Source: an uncultured Eubacteriales bacterium (GTDB taxonomy: Bacteria; Bacillota; Clostridia; Christensenellales; Pumilibacteraceae). Taken from it: 5,252 nt of DNA. Below the pieces are notes generated by a model. That model saw nothing but the letters and a program-made list of their open reading frames with translations. It ran no database searches and was not told where the DNA came from. The translations under genes and the position numbers were made by a program. The stretch is from NCBI GenBank assembly GCA_900553005.1, contig USBU01000102.1:1-5252 (forward strand). Direction: 5' to 3'. Positions 1 through 4,941 of this stretch are shown one piece after another. How positions within the stretch are numbered: position 1 is the first letter of the stretch; the number at the start of each line of letters is the position of its first letter.

Positions 1-47
1 GAGATGTAGCTCCGTCTCGTGGGCTCGGAGATGTGTATAAGAGACAG
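1..47 (+). other. Residual Illumina/Nextera adapter with i7 index
   Basis: This is synthetic library sequence, not genome. Bases 1-5 (GAGAT) match the 3' end of the Illumina P7 primer. Bases 6-13 (GTAGCTCC) sit where the 8-base i7 index belongs. Bases 14-28 are GTCTCGTGGGCTCGG, the Nextera read-2 handle, and 29-47 are AGATGTGTATAAGAGACAG, the 19-bp Tn5 mosaic end. From memory the index corresponds to Nextera XT N718. Genomic sequence starts at about base 48, so any ORF starting before that, such as the ATG at 33, has an artificial N-terminus. It also shows that the left edge of the contig is a library-fragment end. Confidence 0.97.
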
Positions 48-263
48 GTATATGCTGTTCCAATCGATCTGTATCGACGGGCTGTATTACGGTATCTTAT
101 TTATATTGTATCTTACGGGAGTGTTTGTCCCGACGCTTTTGGCATTTGTCTGATGTTTGGTATCGGTATGGCGCTCGATTTTATTCCGACGATGATCCTT
201 TACTTGCGAATGCTGAAAAAGGAGCAGATAAAAATAGATTTCAGGCTTGAATCCGCAGCTTGA
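48..263 (+). pseudogene. C-terminal fragment of a multi-pass membrane protein, possibly MATE-family, frameshifted
   Basis: Two reading frames together look like the end of one membrane protein. From base 49 the frame reads YMLFQSICIDGLYYGI, then a hydrophobic stretch ending GVFVPTLLAFV, and stops at TGA 151-153. The sense then moves to the next frame, which gives FGIGMALDFIPTMILYLRM, a basic tail (LKKEQIK) and a TGA stop at 261-263. The order F-Q-S, a hydrophobic helix, a Pro about 20 residues on, then G-I-G-M-x-x-D and a final helix with a basic end resembles the last two helices of MATE multidrug/Na+ antiporters. I rest only on that pattern. The frame change lies at about 136-153, near a TTTT run, so it is either a real frameshift or a contig-edge error. 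The 5' part is off the contig. A different exporter family cannot be excluded. Confidence 0.4.
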
Positions 264-374
264 ATTGCATACAACCATTTACTACAATTGGGACAGAAAT
301 AGGCAGTTTTCGGGCGATTCGGGCAGTTCTTTCGGAAAGGATATTTTTTCACGAAAGTGACGAAAAATTCGTCT

Positions 375-413
375 GCAAATTTACCACCATTTAGCAAATT
401 TTTACTACCATTT
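375..413. repeat. Imperfect tandem repeat, 2 x about 19 bp
   Basis: GCAAATTTACCACCATTT at 375-392 is followed, after one base, by GCAAATTTTTACTACCATTT at 394-413. The copies differ by a 2-base insertion and one C/T change. A shorter related string (ACCATTTACTAC) lies at about 276-287. It sits in the gene-free stretch 264-470 between the plus-strand membrane gene and the minus-strand tRNA. I see no gene in that stretch. The repeat could be a protein-binding site or simply AT-rich chance. Confidence 0.45.
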
Positions 414-470
414 CATTTTAGAGCTTTTTTGCGTCTGCATAAATATTCTGAAAATCGCATAAAACAATGG

Positions 471-506
471 AAAAAATGCACAAATCGTTACGATTTGTGC
501 ATTTTT
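471..506 (-). terminator. Rho-independent terminator after tRNA-Thr, possibly bidirectional
   Basis: There is a perfect 16-bp inverted repeat: AAAAATGCACAAATCG at 472-487, a TTA loop, then CGATTTGTGCATTTTT at 491-506. Read on the minus strand, it begins 3 bases after the tRNA-Thr CCA end and its 3' arm ends in six T residues (476-471). This is the layout expected for terminating the tRNA transcript. The A/T ends of the stem also give a T run on the plus strand, so it may stop read-through from the membrane gene that ends at 263 as well. Confidence 0.88.
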
Positions 507-509
507 ATG

Positions 510-585
510 TGGAGCTGTTAGCGGGATTTGAACCCGCGACCTCGTCCTTACCAAGGACGTGCTCTACCTACTGAGCCATAACAGC
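510..585 (-). tRNA. tRNA-Thr (anticodon GGU), CCA encoded
   Basis: The full cloverleaf can be drawn on the minus strand. The acceptor stem pairs GCTGTTA (585-579) with TAACAGC (520-514). The D-stem is GCTC/GAGC. The anticodon stem CGTCC/GGACG encloses loop TTGGTAA, giving anticodon GGT and hence threonine codons ACC/ACU. The T-arm is GCGGG-TTCAAAT-CCCGC. The discriminator base is T (513) and CCA is encoded at 512-510. Every stem is fully paired, so it should be functional. A strong terminator follows directly. No promoter lies in the 60 bases upstream, so it is probably co-transcribed with the orphan tRNA half at 646-686. Confidence 0.97.
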
Positions 586-645
586 ATATTGAGTTTTTTG
601 CCGATTTTTAGGGGCTTTCGGCTTGCCCGCTTTTCGCCCCGATAT

Positions 646-686
646 TCCTTACCAAGGACGTGCTCTACCTGCTGAGCCATAGCAGC
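646..686 (-). pseudogene. Orphan 5' half of a second tRNA-Thr
   Basis: On the minus strand, bases 686 to 646 reproduce tRNA positions 1 to about 41 of the neighbouring tRNA-Thr: acceptor 5' strand GCTGCTA, intact D-arm, and the anticodon loop TTGGTAA with GGT. There are only two substitutions (GCTGCTA for GCTGTTA, and CAGCAGG for CAGTAGG). Similarity stops inside the 3' side of the anticodon stem, after GGA. No T-arm (GGTTC-type) and no TAGCAGC strand to close the acceptor follow within the 60-base spacer. The spacer is GC-rich with its own short complementary pieces (GGGGC/GCCCC and GCCGA/TCGGC). It is probably the remains of a tandem tRNA-Thr duplicate whose 3' half was deleted or replaced. 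Confidence 0.85.
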
Positions 687-693
687 ACACTTA

Positions 694-1078
694 TAAATAT
701 TTTTGCTTCTACAATTTTCAACAATACTAAAGCGCTTAAAGCCGCTTCTTTCTCGTTTTACCGATCTAAAAGTCACCGGACGGCACCGCAATAATTTAAA
801 TAAACTTATCCGTCATAAAACGTCTGCAAAAAACATTTTACCGACAAGAATTTATAAATACTGCAAACGGCTGAATGATTGCCTGCCGCCGTAGCAGTTG
901 TTATTATAGCTTAAATTTAAAAAATAATCAAACGTTTTACGGGAGATTTTTTGAAAAATCTGACGATTATATAGATTTGATATATCAATATGCTTTCAGA
1001 TACATCCAATTACCGTTTTACAATAAAATTAATCTGTTTTTGCCGTACTCTATCGTTCTTTAATCTTAAAATGCCGCT
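694..1078. other. Gene-free AT-rich intergenic stretch
   Basis: I see no credible coding sequence between the araB stop and the tRNA cluster. Short plus-strand ORFs here have no ribosome site and an unnatural composition. What can be seen is a good minus-strand promoter at 903-931, a perfect 12-bp palindrome TTGATATATCAA at 977-988, and an AGATTTTTTGAAAAATCT inverted repeat at 944-961. None forms a clear araB terminator with a T-run. A weak second promoter-like pair for the tRNA region is also present on the minus strand (TTGAAA about 20 bases from TATAAG, with the latter ending at about 694). Confidence 0.6.
903..931 (-). promoter_or_regulatory. Sigma-A-type promoter upstream of the tRNA cluster
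   Basis: On the minus strand, TTGATT (931-926) is separated by exactly 17 bases from a perfect TATAAT (908-903). The expected start is about 896, giving a leader of roughly 210 bases before the tRNA half at 686. It lies between the araB stop and the tRNAs and points at the tRNAs. It may drive the tRNA-Thr transcript or an unrecognised small RNA in 690-896. The match is strong, but AT-rich spacers produce such matches by chance. Confidence 0.55.
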
Positions 1079-2767
1079 TCAATCTTTATGCCGACCTGAG
1101 AGCGAAAGCTCCTTGAGGGCAAGCAAATCCTTCATGAAAGTATTCTTACCGAAATCGTCGTGCAACCGCCTGTATAGAGAAAACATTTTTTCATAAATCT
1201 TCGCGCTGTCTTCATCCGGCTTAAAAATTTTTTCGCTCAAACCGCCCATTGCCGCGGCCGCAGCCGCCGCGCTGTCATAACCGCCGGATCTGCCGCCTGC
1301 GGCGACCGCACCGAAAATTGCCGAGCCGAGAGCCGCCGCATAATGCGAACGTACAGTCCTGACCGTCCTGCCGGTTACCGAAGCGTATATATTCATTACC
1401 AAATCATTTTTATCGGCAATGCCGCCCGCAGCAAACAACCGTTTTATGCCTATTCCGTGGCGCTCGAAATTTTCAATAATCATACGTAAGCCGAACGCCG
1501 TTGCCTCTATAAGAGCACGATAAACGTCCTCCGGCCCCGTAGAAAGATTAAAACCAAGCATCAATCCCGTCAGCGACGCATCGTTCAGCACGGAGCGGTT
1601 ACCGTTCCACCAATCAAGAGCAAGAAGACCGCTTTCCCCCGCTCGCGTTGCTGCGGCGCGCTCCGAAAGCGCCTCGTGCAAGGATATGCCGCGCGCCTCG
1701 GCCGTCCGGGACAAATCAGGAGACACGAAATTTTTGACAAACCAATCGAAATGATCGCCTACGCACGACTGTCCCGCCTCGTAAGCATAAAACCCTGGTA
1801 CGGCGCCGTCCTCAGCCGTCCCGCAAATACCGGGTACGCTGCAATATCGCCGGCCGAGAATTATATCGCACGACGACGTCCCGATAATGGAAAGCATGGA
1901 ATTTTCCTCCGGACGGCCTGCCGCCGCAACGCAAACGTGTGCGTCGATATTTGCAGCCGCAACGGGAGTACCGGCAACAAGCCCAAGCTCTTCGGCGGCA
2001 TCCTCGGTAATATAACCGGCTAAGGCGCCGGGCGGCAGCAGCTTTCCGCGTAATTTCTTTTCAGTAAACCCTTCGAGACGAGGTTCGAGAGCCTTGAAAA
2101 AATCGTCTGAAGGAAATCCGCTCGGGCGGCCGTAAAAACACTTATACGCCGCCATACTTTCGCTGCGGGTAACGTTTCCAGTCAGTCTGCCCACTATCCA
2201 GTCGCCAGCCTCGGTAAAATACGCGGCCGAATCGTAAACCTCGGGACATTCGGCCGCAATCTGCATGATCTTAGGCACAAACCATTCCGCAGAAGCTTTG
2301 CCTCCGTATCGATTTAATAAGCTTTCGCCCCTCTCTTCGGCCACGCGGTTAACGATATCCGCGTAATCCTGCGCGGCATGATGCTTCCAAAGCTTAACGT
2401 AAGCGTGCGGCTCGGACGCGAATTTATCGTAAAAACACAGCGGCTTGCCCTTATCGTCAACCGGCATAACCGTACACGACGTAAAGTCCACTCCCATACC
2501 TATTATATCCGCCGGATTAACTTTGGAGATTTTTAAGGCCTCCCGCACCGCCTCCTTAAGCGCGGCCGTATAATCGGCCGGATGCTGCAACGCCCAGCCC
2601 TGCCGCAATTTTATGCCGCAGGGAAGCGAATCTGTCATGACTCCGTGACGGTAAACGGACTCGGAGACGCCCATTTCACGGCCGTCGCGAACGTCGGCAA
2701 CGACCGCGCGGGCGGAAAGAGTGCCGAAATCTATTCCCAACGTAAATTTATTTTCATGTTTCTTCAT
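1079..2767 (-). CDS. araB: Ribulokinase (L-arabinose catabolism)
   Basis: This is a cytosolic FGGY-family sugar kinase that phosphorylates L-ribulose with ATP to L-ribulose 5-phosphate, between arabinose isomerase (AraA) and the 4-epimerase (AraD). It has 562 residues, the usual AraB length (about 560). The N-terminal phosphate-binding loop is GIDFGTLSAR (11-20), followed by VDFTSCT (93-99) and GDWIVGRLTG (188-197). NIDAHV (273-278) carries the predicted catalytic Asp275. Then come GTSSCD (296-301), the AraB-specific EAGQSCVGDHFDWF (330-343) and LALDWWNGNRS (382-392), and the C-terminal nucleotide motif AAGGIADKND (446-455). All key motifs are intact. A seven-alanine run at about 500-506 is a small oddity near the C-terminus. 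The ATG at 2767 is chosen because GGGAG lies 8 bases upstream and the FGGY core starts ten residues in. It is the second gene of an operon, 21 bases after thrB, and no araA or araD is in view. Confidence 0.96.
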   Translation of the reverse strand: MKKHENKFTLGIDFGTLSARAVVADVRDGREMGVSESVYRHGVMTDSLPCGIKLRQGWALQHPADYTAALKEAVREALKISKVNPADIIGMGVDFTSCTVMPVDDKGKPLCFYDKFASEPHAYVKLWKHHAAQDYADIVNRVAEERGESLLNRYGGKASAEWFVPKIMQIAAECPEVYDSAAYFTEAGDWIVGRLTGNVTRSESMAAYKCFYGRPSGFPSDDFFKALEPRLEGFTEKKLRGKLLPPGALAGYITEDAAEELGLVAGTPVAAANIDAHVCVAAAGRPEENSMLSIIGTSSCDIILGRRYCSVPGICGTAEDGAVPGFYAYEAGQSCVGDHFDWFVKNFVSPDLSRTAEARGISLHEALSERAAATRAGESGLLALDWWNGNRSVLNDASLTGLMLGFNLSTGPEDVYRALIEATAFGLRMIIENFERHGIGIKRLFAAGGIADKNDLVMNIYASVTGRTVRTVRSHYAAALGSAIFGAVAAGGRSGGYDSAAAAAAAMGGLSEKIFKPDEDSAKIYEKMFSLYRRLHDDFGKNTFMKDLLALKELSLSGRHKD

Positions 2768-2788
2768 AAATTTTTCTCCCGAATAAGC

Positions 2789-3658
2789 TTAAAGCTTTTC
2801 TATAAGCACGGGATTGTCCGAAAAAGGAAGCTTTCTCACCGTCCAGCCGTCAGGCGCGGAAACATTGCCTTTTCCGGCCGATGATTTAAATATGCCTATA
2901 AGAGTAGGCCCTGCCCCGCTCAAATATACGCACAGCGCGCCGGCGTCTTTAAGCGCCTGCTTTGCCTCCCGATAGCCTTTAATCAGCGGAATACGATAAG
3001 GCTGATGCAGTCTGTCGTCGAGACAGCCCAGCTTGTCGCTTTGCCCAAGCGCCAACGCGGCAAACGTCAGCACTGCGCGCGACAGACTGAATATCACATC
3101 CTCCCGCGAATAACTTTGCGGCAGAACTCTCCTGGATTTTTCGGTTAAAAGAGGAAAATCGGGCGTAAGCGCTACCGCAGACAATTCCTTGCCGATATCG
3201 GCGCGTATATATTCCACTCCGCCGTCAAGCATGACCCCGGCAGTCACGCCGCCCAAAAGCGCCGGCAGAACATTGTCCGGATGTCCGTCTATAGAAGCGC
3301 AGAGCGCCGCCGTATCGCGTTCCGAAAGCGAAAAGCCGGACAACGCGTTTGCCGCGCACACTCCGGCCACGATACACGCCGCGCTGCTGCCCAGTCCGCT
3401 GGCCATGGGAATACGATCCGTCTGCTCGATTTTCAGATGCCCGACGCGGTAACCAACAGCGTCGAACGTCTTTATCATGGATCTATAAACGAGGTTGCTT
3501 TCGTCCCGAGGCACTCCGCCCGACGCAATAATTTCCAAAGGTGAATCACACTCGTCGGACACAATCACCTCGTTTTTAAGCTCGAGCGCCGCTCCGATAC
3601 AGTCGAAGCCCGCGCCGATATTTGCGCTGGTCGCGTTCACTTTTACGGAAAATTTCAT
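2789..3658 (-). CDS. thrB: Homoserine kinase (threonine biosynthesis)
   Basis: This is a cytosolic GHMP-superfamily kinase converting L-homoserine and ATP to O-phospho-L-homoserine, the substrate of threonine synthase. It has 289 residues, slightly short of the usual 300-310 but with all three GHMP motifs. Motif 1 is ATSANIGAGFDCIG (9-22), motif 2 is the ATP loop PMASGLGSSAA (84-94), and motif 3 is YLSGAGPTLIG (245-255). DGHPDNVLPALLGG (124-137) and LHQPYR (217-222) are ThrB signatures that separate it from mevalonate or galactose kinases. Two mild departures are visible: Asn8 where Pro usually precedes ATSAN, and Gly-Ala-Gly for the common Gly-Pro-Gly in motif 1. The ATG at 3658 has AAGGCGG 8 bases upstream. 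It is the first gene of the thrB-araB operon, under the promoter at 3779-3807. The threonine synthase and homoserine dehydrogenase genes are not in view. Confidence 0.96.
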   Translation of the reverse strand: MKFSVKVNATSANIGAGFDCIGAALELKNEVIVSDECDSPLEIIASGGVPRDESNLVYRSMIKTFDAVGYRVGHLKIEQTDRIPMASGLGSSAACIVAGVCAANALSGFSLSERDTAALCASIDGHPDNVLPALLGGVTAGVMLDGGVEYIRADIGKELSAVALTPDFPLLTEKSRRVLPQSYSREDVIFSLSRAVLTFAALALGQSDKLGCLDDRLHQPYRIPLIKGYREAKQALKDAGALCVYLSGAGPTLIGIFKSSAGKGNVSAPDGWTVRKLPFSDNPVLIEKL

Positions 3659-3688
3659 TTAAGACCGCCTTTTGCGTTTGTTTTTCAT
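3659..3688 (-). CDS. Possible nine-residue leader peptide MKNKRKRRS ahead of thrB
   Basis: An ATG at 3688-3686 opens nine codons (M-K-N-K-R-K-R-R-S) and ends at a TAA that directly abuts the thrB ATG, in the same frame. The frame is closed upstream by a TGA, so it is not an N-terminal extension of ThrB. Only a weak GAAG lies 3-6 bases before the ATG. The peptide is almost entirely Lys, Arg and Asn and lacks the Thr and Ile codons of classical thr attenuation leaders. The thrB ribosome site lies inside it, so translation here could influence thrB initiation. It may equally be a chance ORF. Confidence 0.2.
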   Translation of the reverse strand: MKNKRKRRS

Positions 3689-3735
3689 AGCTTCTATTTT
3701 TTTAGCGCCGGATCAACAACAGCGTGCAAGCAAGC

Positions 3736-3757
3736 CGGCAGAACTTAAAACCTGCCG
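3736..3757 (-). promoter_or_regulatory. Small hairpin in the thrB 5' leader
   Basis: Within the roughly 115-base untranslated leader, CGGCAG and CTGCCG form a 6-bp stem around a 10-base loop. No T-run follows closely enough to make a terminator, and no complete riboswitch or T-box fold is recognised. It is a weak structure with no assigned role. Confidence 0.3.
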
Positions 3758-3778
3758 CCTCAAAACTTTTCAGGTAAT

Positions 3779-3807
3779 ATTATACCAAATGCAATCGAAA
3801 CATTCAA
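3779..3807 (-). promoter_or_regulatory. Sigma-A promoter of the thrB-araB operon
   Basis: On the minus strand, TTGAAT (3807-3802) and a perfect TATAAT (3784-3779) are separated by exactly 17 bases. Transcription should start near 3772, about 115 bases before the thrB ATG. It lies between the upstream terminator (3853-3895) and thrB, so thrB-araB appears to form its own transcription unit. Confidence 0.8.
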
Positions 3808-3852
3808 TCTTTTCTTACCCTCTTTTACAAAGAACGGGCGTCCCGACGGCAG

Positions 3853-3895
3853 AAAAAAATCAAAAATAAAACGAGTCCGTACATGCCGGACTCGT
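3853..3895 (-). terminator. Rho-independent terminator downstream of the polyvalent remnant
   Basis: A perfect 9-bp stem, ACGAGTCCG (3871-3879) with CGGACTCGT (3887-3895), encloses a 7-base loop. On the minus strand it is followed by an extended T-rich tract, TTTTATTTTTGATTTTTTT (3870-3852). There is no T tract on the plus-strand side, so it works for minus-strand transcripts arriving from the right. It begins 18 bases after the stop codon at 3914 and insulates the thrB promoter. Confidence 0.9.
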
Positions 3896-3913
3896 CGGTC
3901 AGCGCAACTGAAG

Positions 3914-4663
3914 TTAATTTGAAACTAAGTACGCCCCACGTCCCAAAATCGTTTGTCTGATATTATCCTTAATTAAGACAGCTTTTCTACCTCCGTTGAT
4001 GGTAACAATACTATATCTTGCTTCTTCCCCCACCTCATTTGACTTGGTTTCAGAATTTTTTTCAATATTTTTTGATTTTTCTGTTGACTTTTCAGCTCTT
4101 TCGCGTATACTAGTAGTAAAGTTAGTCGTTGAAAGGCGAGCGGGCAATTGCAGCCCGTGAGTAGCCAACAATGTGCTAACTCTTTTTTATCTTTTGCATA
4201 GTATAAAACCTCGTTATTATTTATTGCATACTCTACTAATGCCTTTGTGCTACGCTCATAGGCGCTTGCTACAAAGTTTGTATTAAGCCGTATAGAATTT
4301 CCCAACTCAACATCTAAGTAGGTTCCGTCCTGATTTATCCCATACAGGTATAATCATTTCGCCTTTACTAGTTTGAATATCGGTTATAGCCACAACGCTT
4401 TCAGTAGGGTTAATTCTTGATTTTACAATCATTACAGGGTCGACTATCGCTTGTGGTATTTTTTTAATAAATTCCACACTCATTTCGGGGTGTTTCGCAA
4501 GAATGTCCTTTACTTTTGAATTTCTCATAAGCAACGGTTTACTTTCAAAACCTATATCACGCAATACTTTCGGCGTTTCACCTACATAAAGGTCGTAGTT
4601 CGGGTCGTGCTTTCCCGCAAGCACGTCGTCCACCTACTCGAAAAACAGTTTCAATGAATAACG
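3914..4663 (-). pseudogene. Broken polyvalent-protein segment with a MuF-C-like domain
   Basis: This is a degraded segment of a phage or conjugative-element polyvalent protein. Reading leftward on the minus strand, RYSLKLFFE (from 4663) meets a TAG at 4636-4634. The same frame continues VDDVLAGKHDPNYDLYVGETPK, resembling the start of MuF-C domains, where I recall an EQVD-type motif, so the TAG probably replaces a CAG. The domain runs on through LRDIGFESKPLL and EFIKKIPQAIVDPVMIV to a 1-base insertion near 4321. It resumes one frame over as YLDVELGNSIRLNTNFVASAYE. A 1-base loss near 4180 then restores the first frame at LATHGLQLPARL. A charged linker rich in K, E, S and N follows, then ARYSIVTINGGRKAVLI, the likely start of another domain, cut short by TAA after only about 35 residues. 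A GTG at 4633 could start a separate short protein, but the frameshifts would still break it. Family naming is from recall of MuF-C proteins, not a search. Confidence 0.75.
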
Positions 4664-4673
4664 CACGAGGGCA

Positions 4674-4679
4674 GATTCC
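4674..4679 (+). repeat. Left arm (GATTCC) of the 6-bp inverted repeat bounding the inverted segment
   Basis: GATTCC here is the reverse complement of GGAATC at 4936-4941. In each copy the ATTCC part encodes Ile-Pro in the reading direction of its half-domain, with identical codon phase. Similarity extends imperfectly outward as GAGG a few bases upstream of both copies. It is long enough for microhomology-mediated rearrangement but much shorter than known invertase sites. Confidence 0.55.
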
Positions 4680-4941
4680 TGTAACTTACGAAAATATTGA
4701 GAACATCATTGATACGATATTAACGCCGGACAGAGTAAGTGTTGAGGCTAACTCGGTAGGAATTACATCACTTACATTCAGCAAAGAAGCAGATTGTGAG
4801 AATGTAGCTGTTACTATTTTATCTACAAAAAGAGGCACTCTGACATTAAAGAGCGCCTGGATAATAAATAAAAGAGGTGAACGCACACCGTCGGGAGATA
4901 CCGAAGCCAAACCCATAACGTCCGAAACGAACAGCGGAATC
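4675..4941 (+). pseudogene. C-terminal half of a PBECR-like nuclease domain, on the inverted strand
   Basis: The 89 codons from 4675 to 4941 read like genuine protein. They begin IPVTYENIENIIDTILTPD, then give a strand-rich middle (VAVTILSTKRGTLTLKSAWI) and a polar tail ending TPSGDTEAKPITSETNSGI. IPVT followed by an acidic helix, LTLKSAW and a TSET tail is what I associate with the C-terminal half of phage Barnase/EndoU/ColicinE5-D/RelE-like (PBECR) domains. It has no start of its own: the ATG at 4654 has no ribosome site and codes through sequence that is antisense to the MuF-C segment. Past 4941 the frame becomes the complement of the opposite-strand half-domain. The piece is therefore best read as part of the flanking minus-strand gene, inverted in place. 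Confidence 0.65.
4936..4941 (-). repeat. Right arm (GGAATC on plus) of the 6-bp inverted repeat
   Basis: Read on the minus strand this is GATTCC, preceded by GAGGT. It marks the point where the minus-strand N-terminal half of the nuclease domain (ending HGGEEVIP) turns into antisense sequence. Joining the minus strand here to plus-strand base 4680 gives an uninterrupted frame, HGGEEVIPVTYENIENI. Confidence 0.55.

Noticed and set aside
33..263. Single 76-residue ORF beginning at an ATG at base 33
   Set aside because: The ATG and the first residues are adapter sequence, and residues up to about 40 (RRAVLRYLIYIVSYGSV) are the wrong frame of a clearer hydrophobic reading.
200..397. Minus-strand ORF with CPNRPKTAYFCPNCSK, resembling a small zinc ribbon
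   Set aside because: It starts only at a TTG with no ribosome site, has an incomplete Cys set, and overlaps the more convincing plus-strand membrane-protein tail antisense.
646..686. Attachment-site (attL/attR) scar of an integrated element
   Set aside because: The duplicated part is the 5' half with two mismatches, and no integrase or element lies between the copies, which are only 60 bases apart.
564..791. Minus-strand ORF including MAQQVEHVLGK over the tRNA region
   Set aside because: It is a translation of the tRNA-Thr half itself; this kind of peptide is a well-known spurious call over tRNA genes.
1676..2023. Plus-strand ORF of 115 codons inside araB, and similar plus-strand ORFs inside thrB
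   Set aside because: These are complementary-strand shadows of two unambiguous enzyme genes, Arg-rich and without ribosome sites.
3659..3778. Riboswitch, T-box or thr attenuator in the thrB leader
   Set aside because: Only one 6-bp hairpin is visible, with no T-box motif, no terminator/antiterminator pair and no Thr/Ile codon run.
4674..4941. Classical site-specific inverton (Hin/Mpi type)
   Set aside because: The matching arms are only 6 bp, with a short imperfect extension, no recombinase gene is in the window and no promoter lies in the segment. Kept only as a possibility.
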